A DNA stretch of 12,690 bases from Bacillota bacterium (lineage in GTDB: Bacteria > Bacillota > GCA-003054495 > Carboxydocellales > JAJZTU01), in NCBI GenBank assembly GCA_021848765.1, contig JAJZTU010000071.1, positions 1 to 12,690 of the forward strand, given 5' to 3'. Shown one piece after another: positions 6,368-12,361 of this stretch (positions are counted from its first letter, which is position 1; every line of letters begins with the position of its first letter). Under the pieces are notes generated by a model that ran no database searches, was not told where the DNA came from, and saw nothing but the letters and a program-made list of their open reading frames with translations. The translations under genes and the position numbers were made by a program.

Positions 6368-6394
6368 TCCTGGCGGGGTGAACTTTTTATGGTG
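6337..6394. terminator. Bidirectional terminator: 20-bp perfect inverted repeat
   Basis: Arms 6337-6356 and 6375-6394 are perfect reverse complements over 20 bp (core AAAAAGTTCACCCC / GGGGTGAACTTTTT). The loop contains a second hairpin, CAGGA-GTGA-TCCTG. T runs occur on both strands, so it can stop spoIIR from the left and the thioredoxin transcript from the right. It overlaps the last spoIIR codons. Confidence 0.85.
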
Positions 6395-6439
6395 AAGAAT
6401 CACAGTCAGTGGCCCAATGTGTACGAGAACAGGATGCAT
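6350..6439 (-). pseudogene. 29-codon ORF resembling the start of Lgt, truncated at the terminator
   Basis: It starts at ATG 6439, 23 nt after the selenothioredoxin stop, with a strong GGAGGAG site 5 nt upstream, and reads MHPVLVHIGPLTVIL before running into the 20-bp inverted repeat, where it encodes low-meaning residues and stops at 6350. The beginning resembles the N-terminus of prolipoprotein diacylglyceryl transferases (M-x-P-V-L/I-F-x-I-G-P), usually about 260-aa membrane enzymes. I infer a gene whose body was lost by deletion, with the breakpoint close to 6400. Alternatives are an unrelated small peptide or chance. The resemblance is from memory and only about 14 residues long. Confidence 0.45.
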
Positions 6440-6462
6440 GTTTTCTCCTCCGGTCCGATTGT

Positions 6463-6921
6463 CTATTTAAGTATGCTTTTCATCATGTTATCCATTGTTT
6501 CCTGTGCCTGGGTACCTATTGCCTGCTGGGCGATATTCTTATCTTTATCAATGAAGAAGAACGCCGGAATAGAGTTTACGGAAAAGGTCCGGGCCAACTC
6601 CTGCCCCTGAGGGTCATCAACATCAACAACGATAAATTCAACCTTGCCTTGATATTTGTTCTCCAGAGCCAAAATCACGGGCTCCATCTGTCTACAGGAC
6701 GGTCACCACTTAGCGTAGAATTCCAGAAAAATGGGCCTATCCCCCTTTAGAGCCCGTTGATAGGCTTCCTGTGGCTTGGGTGTAACCTGAAACCGGGTAA
6801 TTTTTTTCGCCGGAGTTGGGTCTCCCTTTACAATTTGGGGCAAATAAACCACACCTAGAGAAACCAGAATCACAACTGCAATAACGGCTAATTTGGTTTT
6901 GTTGGATAAACTTTCGGCCAC
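6463..6921 (-). CDS. Membrane-anchored thioredoxin-fold selenoprotein (UxxC), UGA read as selenocysteine
   Basis: Read through, the gene gives 152 residues: GTG start at 6921 (AAAGGGGG 8 nt upstream), UGA at 6705-6703 as residue 73, TAA stop at 6463. Residues about 9-28 are one membrane segment (L-A-V-I-A-V-V-I-L-V-S-L-G-V-V-Y-L), so the thioredoxin domain (about 45-152) should face outside. The active site is F-Y-A-K-W-U-P-S-C-R, where families have W-C-x-x-C. C76 is the second redox residue and P119 (S-I-P-A-F) the cis-proline. The frame continues without a gap or shift for 79 codons of clear thioredoxin sequence. A SECIS-like stem-loop lies at the right distance. It resembles HCF164/TxlA- or StoA/ResA-type anchored thioredoxins, whose role is reducing extracytoplasmic disulfides; the exact substrate is unknown. 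The alternative is a Cys codon mutated or misread to UGA. Confidence 0.85.
6664..6686 (-). promoter_or_regulatory. Bacterial SECIS-like stem-loop
   Basis: mRNA stem UGGAGCC / GGCUCUG (7 bp, two G-U pairs at the base) with apical loop CGUGAUUUU. The stem starts 17 nt and the loop 24 nt after the UGA, and the loop has G at position 2. These fit the published bacterial SECIS model (G in the first two loop positions, loop about 16-37 nt after UGA). It lies inside the coding region, as bacterial SECIS elements do. A SelB-bound element here would direct Sec insertion. Confidence 0.65.
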
Positions 6922-6956
6922 TCCTGATGCCCCCTTTCGTTATTTGAATCCCAAAG

Positions 6957-6972
6957 CATAATCCGCATTATG
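6957..6972. promoter_or_regulatory. Dyad upstream of the selenothioredoxin gene
   Basis: CATAAT-CCGC-ATTATG, a 6-bp perfect dyad 36 bp before the GTG start. It may be an operator; I cannot assign a regulator. Confidence 0.3.
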
Positions 6973-7021
6973 ATTTGTAGAAATATAATAACATAGAAAT
7001 GTGACAAATGCATGACATTAC

Positions 7022-7051
7022 AAAAAGACCCAGGGGCGCTCCCCCAGGTCT
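7022..7051 (-). terminator. Intrinsic terminator after nifV
   Basis: Minus strand AGACCTGGGGG, loop AGCG, CCCCTGGGTCT, then TTTTG. The stem has 10-11 pairs including two G-T, and lies just after the stop codon. Confidence 0.88.
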
Positions 7052-7065
7052 GCTCTAACGCTTGC

Positions 7066-8208
7066 TTACCTGGATTCCTTGTGCTCCAGGTATTCTTCGT
7101 AAATATAGATAATTTCCTTGTCAAACAAGATACGCTTCAAATCAACCGCTGCTGAGCGAATTTTGGGCAGGATAGCATTGGCTTCCTCATCGGTAAGCTG
7201 GACTCCATATTGGGCAAATTTATTTTTGACAGCGGCAGAGCCGGAGTGTTTTCCAATTACAATTTGCCGCGCCAGCCCCACTTCCTCAGGCTTAAATACT
7301 TCATATGTAAGGGGATTTTTCAATGCTCCGTCGGCATGAATACCGGACTCGTGAGCAAACATATTGCTGCCCACAATGGCCTTCCAGGCAGGCAGTTCCC
7401 GGTTAGAGGCCAGGGACACATATTCAGACAACTCACGGAACTTTTCGGTCTTGAAATTCAGGTCAATGCCGAAAATAATCTTAAAGGCCATAACCACTTC
7501 TTCCAAAGCAGCATTGCCGGCCCGCTCCCCGAGGCCGTTTACGGTTACACCCACATGGGTAGCGCCGGCTTTTACCCCAGCCAGGGCGTTAGCGGTAGCC
7601 ATACCGAAGTCATTATGAGTGTGCATTTCCACATCAATACCTACAGCGTCAATCAGGGTGCGGATGTTGTCATAGGTCTTAAAGGGATCGAGAATCCCAA
7701 TGGTGTCACAGTAGCGGATACGGTCAGCGCCGGCTTCTTTGGCAGCCTTGGCAAACTGGATCAGGAAGTCCATGTCGGAACGGGAAGCATCTTCAGCATT
7801 TACCGATATGTATACTCCCTGGCTCTTGGCATACTCGGTTGCCTTGATCATGCTTTCCAGGACCCACTCCCTGGTGGTCTGGAGCTTGTGTTCAATATGA
7901 ATATCAGAAGTGGAGATGGAGATGGCAATAGCATCCACACCACAATCGATGGATTCCTGGATGTCCTTTACCACTGCCCGGTTCCAGGCCATGATGCTGC
8001 AGGGCAGCTTGGCTTTGACTATTTCCTGGATAGCCTTTTTCTCATCGCCACCCATAACCGGAATACCACATTCAATTTGGTCAACGCCGATGTCAGCCAG
8101 CATCCGGGCGATACGGACTTTTTCTTTGTTGGCAAAAACAACCCCTGCTGTCTGTTCCCCGTCCCGCAGGGTAGTGTCTACCATGTAAATCTTCCTGGGT
8201 GTCATCAT
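7066..8208 (-). CDS. nifV: Homocitrate synthase (NifV-type), DRE-TIM metallolyase family
   Basis: 380 aa. It condenses acetyl-CoA with 2-oxoglutarate to homocitrate, the organic ligand of nitrogenase FeMo-cofactor. Family motifs are D-T-T-L-R-D-G-E-Q (11-19, catalytic/metal region), H-T-H-N-D (196-200, metal ligands), N-G-L-G-E-R-A-G-N (224-232), and H-E-S-G-I-H-A-D-G (286-294). It lacks the C-terminal regulatory domain of the longer isopropylmalate synthases, consistent with NifV length. I start at ATG 8208 because GAGAGGTGA sits just upstream; an in-frame GTG at 8220 lies inside that site. No other nif gene is in view, and it is a single-gene unit with its own promoter and terminator. Citramalate or isopropylmalate synthase is the main alternative. 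Confidence 0.82.
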   Translation of the reverse strand: MMTPRKIYMVDTTLRDGEQTAGVVFANKEKVRIARMLADIGVDQIECGIPVMGGDEKKAIQEIVKAKLPCSIMAWNRAVVKDIQESIDCGVDAIAISISTSDIHIEHKLQTTREWVLESMIKATEYAKSQGVYISVNAEDASRSDMDFLIQFAKAAKEAGADRIRYCDTIGILDPFKTYDNIRTLIDAVGIDVEMHTHNDFGMATANALAGVKAGATHVGVTVNGLGERAGNAALEEVVMAFKIIFGIDLNFKTEKFRELSEYVSLASNRELPAWKAIVGSNMFAHESGIHADGALKNPLTYEVFKPEEVGLARQIVIGKHSGSAAVKNKFAQYGVQLTDEEANAILPKIRSAAVDLKRILFDKEIIYIYEEYLEHKESR

Positions 8209-8303
8209 AGAAAAACTCACCTCTCCCCAAATATAAAAAAATACTTCCTATCCTTCATTTTTAGAAAGCTCAGCTTGTAGAAGGCATATAAAACCTTGGC
8301 ATA

Positions 8304-8332
8304 ATTATACATGAAAGCTAAAATTATTTCAA
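8304..8332 (-). promoter_or_regulatory. Strong sigma-A promoter of nifV
   Basis: Minus strand TTGAAA (8327-8332), 17 bp, perfect TATAAT (8304-8309). Predicted start near 8297 leaves a leader of about 90 nt. No nif-type sigma-54 site is seen, so expression is not obviously tied to nitrogen fixation. Confidence 0.8.
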
Positions 8333-8371
8333 TACACTGGCTTTTGGTTTTTTAAGCCAAAAATTTCCGCG

Positions 8372-8407
8372 AACCCAGGCATTCTCTAGTTTTTTCTTGC
8401 CTGGGTT
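8372..8407. repeat. 10-bp inverted repeat between gatB and nifV
   Basis: AACCCAGGCA / TGCCTGGGTT with a 16-nt loop that contains TTTTTT. A further imperfect hairpin (TGGCTT / AAGCCA) follows to the left, near 8339-8360. This makes the 8340-8472 stretch rich in secondary structure. They may be secondary terminators or remnants of a repeat element. Confidence 0.45.
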
Positions 8408-8439
8408 GGAATTGGGTTAATTCAGTCTTAGCAAAATGC

Positions 8440-8472
8440 ACAATTGGCACCATTTAGCAAGGTGCCAATTGT
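8440..8472 (-). terminator. Intrinsic terminator after gatCAB
   Basis: Perfect 12-bp stem ACAATTGGCACC / GGTGCCAATTGT with a 9-nt loop, 30 nt past the gatB stop. The trailing T tract on the minus strand is short (GCATTTTG), so termination may be incomplete or the hairpin may stabilise the mRNA. Confidence 0.7.
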
Positions 8473-8502
8473 ACTTATAAAAATACATATTCTTGTTCTT
8501 GA

Positions 8503-9957
8503 CTAATTTTTATGCAACCTTTCCAGCAAGAGCTTGTTTACCAGCCCCGGATTGGCCTTACCCTTAGTTTCTTTCATGACTTGGCCCACCAGGAAACCTA
8601 CCGCCCGGTCTTTTCCGGCCTTGAAGTCGGCGACCGACTGGGGATTGGCCTCGACAATTTTGTCCACGATTGCCCCAATGGCACCCTCGTCAGAAATCTG
8701 GACCAGTCCTTTCTCCCGGACAATGGCCTCAGGGTCCTTTCCGGTAGCAAACACTTCCTCAAAAACGGTCTTGGCAATCTTGCTGCTGATGGTCCCTTGC
8801 TCCAGAAGCTGCAGCATCTTGGCCAAGTCCCGGGGCTTGACCCTGCTCTCAGTAATCTCCATGCCATGGGCATTCAGGAGGCGGGATAACTCACCCATGA
8901 CCCAGTTGCTAATTGCTTTAGCGTCCCGGTAATGTTCCAGGCAGGCCTCAAAAAATTCAGCCATAGCCTTGGAACCGGTGATAACCATGGCATCGTATTC
9001 GGGCAGTCCCAATTGTTCTACATAGCGTTTTTGACGGGCATCAGGAAGTTCAGGCAGCCCTGCCTTTACCCGGTCTACCCATTCCCGGTCAATGACCAGG
9101 GGGACCAGGTCAGGCTCCGGGAAGTAGCGGTAGTCGTGGGCCTCTTCTTTGCTGCGCAGGGAAAGGCTTACACCTTTATTGTCATCCCAGGTCCGGGTCT
9201 CCTGGACAATCCGGCCACCCTCATCGAGGATCTGGGCTTGTCTTTCGATTTCATATTCCACTGCCCTCTGCAAGGCCTTAAAGGAGTTCATGTTCTTCAG
9301 TTCGGTCTTGGTGCCAAACTCCTTGGCGCCCCAGTGCCGCAAAGAGATATTGGCATCACAGCGCAGGGAGCCTTCTTCCATTTTGCAGTCAGAGACCTCG
9401 GTGTACTGCAGGATAGCCTTGAGTTTTTCCAAATAGGCCTTAGCCTCCTCCGGGGAACGCAGGTCCGGCTCGGATACAATCTCGACCAGAGGCACCCCTG
9501 TCCGGTTGTAATCCACCAGCGAGTAATCGGACTGGGAAATGGTAGCCCCGGCATGGACCAGTTTCCCGGCATCCTCCTCCATATGCACCCGGGTGATTCC
9601 GATGCGCTTGTGCTCATCATTTACTGTGATTTCCAGATAGCCATGTTCCGCTATGGGCAGGTCATATTGGGATACCTGGTAGTTCTTGGGCAGGTCGGGA
9701 TAATAATAATTCTTCCGGTCAAATTTGCTGAACTCAGCAATTTTGCAGTTCAAAGCCAAGCCTGTCATAACGGCAAACTCTACAACCTGCTTGTTCAGGA
9801 CAGGCAGTACCCCGGGCAGCCCGAGACATACCGGGCAAACATGGGTATTTTGCTCTCCCCCGAACTCAGTGGTGCAACTGCAGAAAATCTTGGAATTGGT
9901 TTTAAGCTCGGCGTGGACTTCTAAACCTATAACTACTTCATAATCCTGCACTGGCAT
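8503..9957 (-). CDS. gatB: Aspartyl/glutamyl-tRNA amidotransferase subunit B
   Basis: 484 aa from ATG 9957, preceded by GGGGGGTGAG; an upstream in-frame extension to 10050 would overlap gatA and lacks a site. GatB is the kinase/transamidase subunit of GatCAB: it activates Glu-tRNA(Gln) or Asp-tRNA(Asn) with ATP and uses ammonia from GatA. Visible blocks are Y-E-V-V-I-G-L-E-V-H-A-E-L near the N-terminus, a Cys cluster C26, C28, C41, C44 (zinc-binding type), and Y-Y-P-D-L-P-K-N-Y-Q. The C-terminal YqeY-like region ends in K-P-N-P-type G-K-A-N-P-G-L-V-N. It is the last gene of the operon, 13 nt after gatA. Confidence 0.96.
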   Translation of the reverse strand: MPVQDYEVVIGLEVHAELKTNSKIFCSCTTEFGGEQNTHVCPVCLGLPGVLPVLNKQVVEFAVMTGLALNCKIAEFSKFDRKNYYYPDLPKNYQVSQYDLPIAEHGYLEITVNDEHKRIGITRVHMEEDAGKLVHAGATISQSDYSLVDYNRTGVPLVEIVSEPDLRSPEEAKAYLEKLKAILQYTEVSDCKMEEGSLRCDANISLRHWGAKEFGTKTELKNMNSFKALQRAVEYEIERQAQILDEGGRIVQETRTWDDNKGVSLSLRSKEEAHDYRYFPEPDLVPLVIDREWVDRVKAGLPELPDARQKRYVEQLGLPEYDAMVITGSKAMAEFFEACLEHYRDAKAISNWVMGELSRLLNAHGMEITESRVKPRDLAKMLQLLEQGTISSKIAKTVFEEVFATGKDPEAIVREKGLVQISDEGAIGAIVDKIVEANPQSVADFKAGKDRAVGFLVGQVMKETKGKANPGLVNKLLLERLHKN

Positions 9958-9970
9958 GGTCTCACCCCCC

Positions 9971-11428
9971 TTATAAGTTTGCTCTGGCTTGGTGATAGTC
10001 ACTGCTCTGCTCGAAAGCATGGGCCACCCGGAACAGGGTACCCTCGTCAAATGCCTTGCCCATCAACTGCAGGCCAACAGGCATTCCGTTACTGAAACCA
10101 CAGGGGATGGAAATCCCGGGAATCCCGGCCAGGTTTACGGACATGGTGAAGATGTCGGACAAGTACATCTGAATGGGGTTGTCCGCCTTCTCCCCAAACC
10201 GGAAAGCTGTACTGGGTGCAGTAGGAGAAAGCAGTACATCGAACTTTTCAAAGGCTTTGTCAAAGTCGTCTTTAATCAAAGTCCGCACCTTAAGGGCTTT
10301 GAGATAATAGGCATCATAGTATCCGGAACTTAAGGCGTATGTCCCCAGCATGATGCGGCGCTTTACTTCAGCCCCGAAGCCTTCACTGCGGGTTTTCTTG
10401 TACATGGAGATGATATCTTCAGCTTCTTCATGGCGGTATCCGTAACGCACCCCGTCATAGCGGGCCAGGTTGGAACTGGCCTCAGCAGGGGCAATCAGGT
10501 AGTACACCGGCAGGGCATATTCGGTATGCGGCAGGGAACACTCTTCTACCACTGCTCCCAATTCCTGAAGTTTGGCTATTGCCCCCTTGACGGCAGCCTC
10601 TACGCCGGGCTCCATGCCGTCTACAAAATATTCCTTGGGGATTCCGATTTTTAATCCCTTGATGTCCCCGGTGAGGAATTTAGTAAAATCAGGAACCTCA
10701 ACCGGTGCTGAGGTGGAATCCTTGGGGTCATGCCCGGCAATAACATTCATGACCTGGGCGCTGTCCCGGACATCTTTGGTAAACGGACCGATTTGGTCCA
10801 GGGAGGAAGCAAAAGCAATGAGGCCGTACCGGGAAACATATCCATAGGTGGGTTTCAGGCCAACCACCCCGCAAAAGGAAGCAGGTTGGCGGATAGACCC
10901 CCCAGTGTCGGAGCCCAGGGAATAAATGGCTTCCCCGGCAGCCACCGAGGCTGCGGAACCCCCGCTGGACCCACCGGGAACAGCCTCAGTGTTCCACGGG
11001 TTGCGAGTGGCAAAGAACCCGGAGTTTTCCGTGGAGGAACCCATGGCGAACTCGTCCAGGTTGGCCTTTCCAACCACTACAGCACCGGCGGCCGCAAGCT
11101 TTTCCACCACAGTGGCATTATAGGGAGGCACAAAGTTGTGGAGGATTTTTGAGGAACAGGTGGTCTTGATGCCTTTGGTACACATGTTATCCTTCAAAAC
11201 CATGGGCACACCGGCTAAAGGGCCAATGGCTTCCCCGGCCTTAATCCTGGCATCCACCTCTTTGGCCTTAGCAAGGGCTTCATCCCGGGTAATAGAAACA
11301 AAGGCCTTGACCCGGCCTTCAACAGCATCTATACGGTCCAGTACCGCTTGGATCAGTTCCACGGAACTGACCTCTTTTTTTATCAACAGCTCATGGGCCT
11401 CATGGGCTGTAAGCTTATGTAAAGTCAA
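9971..11428 (-). CDS. gatA: Aspartyl/glutamyl-tRNA amidotransferase subunit A
   Basis: 485 aa, the glutaminase subunit of GatCAB and a member of the amidase-signature family. It releases ammonia from glutamine and channels it to GatB. The Ser-cisSer-Lys triad is present: K79 (V-P-M-V-L-K-D), S154 (V-P-G-G-S-S-G-G-S) and S178 (S-D-T-G-G-S-I-R). The start is a TTG at 11428 with AGGAGGG 7 nt upstream; the next in-frame candidates are worse. It lies 60 nt after gatC and 13 nt before gatB. Confidence 0.96.
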   Translation of the reverse strand: MTLHKLTAHEAHELLIKKEVSSVELIQAVLDRIDAVEGRVKAFVSITRDEALAKAKEVDARIKAGEAIGPLAGVPMVLKDNMCTKGIKTTCSSKILHNFVPPYNATVVEKLAAAGAVVVGKANLDEFAMGSSTENSGFFATRNPWNTEAVPGGSSGGSAASVAAGEAIYSLGSDTGGSIRQPASFCGVVGLKPTYGYVSRYGLIAFASSLDQIGPFTKDVRDSAQVMNVIAGHDPKDSTSAPVEVPDFTKFLTGDIKGLKIGIPKEYFVDGMEPGVEAAVKGAIAKLQELGAVVEECSLPHTEYALPVYYLIAPAEASSNLARYDGVRYGYRHEEAEDIISMYKKTRSEGFGAEVKRRIMLGTYALSSGYYDAYYLKALKVRTLIKDDFDKAFEKFDVLLSPTAPSTAFRFGEKADNPIQMYLSDIFTMSVNLAGIPGISIPCGFSNGMPVGLQLMGKAFDEGTLFRVAHAFEQSSDYHQARANL

Positions 11429-11488
11429 AAGGTATCCCTCCTAGCGTGCTACTTTCGGTCTTTGGGTGGCGCTGGATGATTCCCGCGT

Positions 11489-11770
11489 TTATACTATCTT
11501 AGGCACCTTAAAGAACCCATCTTCCTGCTCCGGGGCATTGGCCAGGGCATCCTCATTAGCTATACCGGGCCGGGCCACATCCTCCCGGAAGACGTTGTTG
11601 ATGGGCAGCGGGTGAGCCGTAGGCTGGACATTAGTGGTATCCAGCTTCTTTAAGGCATCGGCATATTCCAGAATGGCATTGAGCTGCTCGGTGAATTTTT
11701 CCTTTTCAGCTTCGGACAGTTCCAGGCGAGCCAGTAGAGCAACATGCTCCACGTCCTTCTTGGTAATCAT
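11489..11770 (-). CDS. gatC: Aspartyl/glutamyl-tRNA amidotransferase subunit C
   Basis: 93 aa, normal for GatC, which wraps GatA and holds the A and B subunits together. Family features are I-T-K-K-D-V-E-H-V-A-L-L-A-R-L-E-L-S near the N-terminus, F-T-E-Q-L-N-A-I-L-E-Y, T-A-H-P-L-P, and a C-terminal F-F-K-V-P-K-I-V. ATG at 11770 follows AAGGATGGTGA. First gene of the gatCAB operon. Confidence 0.95.
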   Translation of the reverse strand: MITKKDVEHVALLARLELSEAEKEKFTEQLNAILEYADALKKLDTTNVQPTAHPLPINNVFREDVARPGIANEDALANAPEQEDGFFKVPKIV

Positions 11771-11807
11771 GGTTTCACCATCCTTATTTTGCTTGTACGT
11801 ACCATAT

Positions 11808-11835
11808 ATGATACAAAAACGTATACTTGTATCAT
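11808..11835. promoter_or_regulatory. 9-bp dyad overlapping the gatC promoter
   Basis: ATGATACAA / TTGTATCAT separated by 10 bp, covering the edge of the -10 and the predicted start. It abuts a second near-palindrome, GTACCATATATGATAC (11799-11814). This may be an operator or a 5' RNA hairpin; no regulator is assigned. Confidence 0.45.
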
Positions 11836-11862
11836 TATATCAAACACCCCTATGGGTAGCAA
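11834..11862 (-). promoter_or_regulatory. Sigma-A promoter of gatCAB
   Basis: Minus strand TTGCTA (11857-11862), 17 bp, perfect TATAAT (11834-11839). Predicted start near 11827, about 57 nt before gatC. Confidence 0.72.
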
Positions 11863-11878
11863 GTTTGAGCATTTTTCC

Positions 11879-11945
11879 GCAGGGATGAAGCCTGCCATAG
11901 ACCCGTGGCTTTGCGCCCCCATCGACGGGTTTGCCTTTATCGGGA
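11879..11945 (-). promoter_or_regulatory. Reduced GEMM (c-di-GMP-I-like) element upstream of gatCAB
   Basis: The minus strand reads GATAAAGGCAAACCC, then GTCGAT, then GGGGGCGCAAAGCCACGG, GTCTATGG, and a short hairpin GCAGG-CTTCAT-CCCTGC. The GGCAAACC and GCAAAGCC blocks and their spacing match the class I c-di-GMP aptamer, as in the element near 760. Differences are a missing GAAA tetraloop and a short second arm without a tetraloop receptor. No clear promoter precedes it and no terminator follows it, and the gatC promoter lies downstream. It may be a degenerate relic, a variant aptamer, or part of a longer gatCAB leader. Confidence 0.6.
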
Positions 11946-12004
11946 CAGGTATTTTTTCCTGCTCTTTAAAAGCCTAATGGCTAAAAAAGTGTAATTACCC
12001 CCCT

Positions 12005-12037
12005 TCAAAAAGGCATCTGAGGGAGGTGCCTTTTACT
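12005..12037. terminator. Bidirectional terminator between gatCAB upstream region and hicAB
   Basis: AAAAGGCATCT, loop GAGGG, AGGTGCCTTTT: an 11-bp stem (one G-T) with T tracts on both strands. There is no recognised plus-strand gene ending here, so its transcript is unclear. It may shield hicAB or the GEMM-like element from read-through. Confidence 0.7.
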
Positions 12038-12048
12038 ATTTCCAAAAC

Positions 12049-12079
12049 TTGACTAATGGTTCCACATATGATACCATAT
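12049..12079 (+). promoter_or_regulatory. Promoter and near-palindrome upstream of hicA
   Basis: TTGACT (12049-12054), 17 bp, TACCAT (12072-12077); a TATAAT-like string also follows directly. The -10 region overlaps ATATGATACCATAT (12066-12079), a 14-bp near-palindrome. In hicAB operons the antitoxin commonly represses by binding such a site. Confidence 0.5.
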
Positions 12080-12099
12080 AATCAAGGTGGTGATAATTA

Positions 12100-12360
12100 G
12101 TGACCAAATTTGATAAGCTATATGCCAAAATTGTTAATAACCCAAAAGATGTGAAGTTTGAAGATATCGATAATATCCTAAAGAAGTACGGCTTTGAGTG
12201 CAGGCAACCAAGTAAAGGATCTAGTCACTATAATTACTATCACCCGGCACTCTCTGAGCTTGTTACCGTACCCTACGCTAGGCCAATTAAAGCTATTTAT
12301 GTCAAGCGAGCCGTTGCGGCAATAGAGTTAGTAGAAAAATTGAAAGAAGGAAGTGAGTAG
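12100..12360 (+). CDS. hicA: HicA-type mRNA interferase toxin
   Basis: 86 aa. HicA toxins have a double-stranded RNA-binding-like fold and cleave mRNA when free of HicB. The family pattern is present: N-terminal K-D-V-K-F-E-D-I-D-N-I-L-K-K-Y-G-F-E-C, then G-S-S-H-Y (with the catalytic-type His), and V-T-V-P-Y-A-R-P-I-K-A-I-Y-V-K-R-A. The start is GTG at 12100, 6 nt after GGTGGTGA. Slightly longer than the minimal family (about 60 aa), owing to the N-terminal region. It is followed after one base by hicB. Confidence 0.88.
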   Translation: MTKFDKLYAKIVNNPKDVKFEDIDNILKKYGFECRQPSKGSSHYNYYHPALSELVTVPYARPIKAIYVKRAVAAIELVEKLKEGSE

Positions 12361-12361
12361 A

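Noticed and set aside
6684..6702. Hairpin directly after the UGA (CUG-UAGA-CAG core) as the SECIS
   Set aside because: Its loop begins only about 9 nt after the UGA, too close for the bacterial SECIS model; the stem at 6664-6686 fits better.
6463..6921. Two separate proteins or a simple nonsense-mutated pseudogene instead of a selenoprotein
   Set aside because: The UGA replaces exactly the redox Cys, the frame is intact on both sides, and a SECIS-like stem follows. A point error remains possible but is less likely.
7210..8280. 356-codon plus-strand frame opposite nifV
   Set aside because: It is the antisense shadow of a well-supported nifV gene, with no family motifs and no ribosome binding site.
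8932..9924. 330-codon plus-strand frame opposite gatB
   Set aside because: Antisense shadow of gatB; composition is a mirror of gatB codons and no domain is recognisable.
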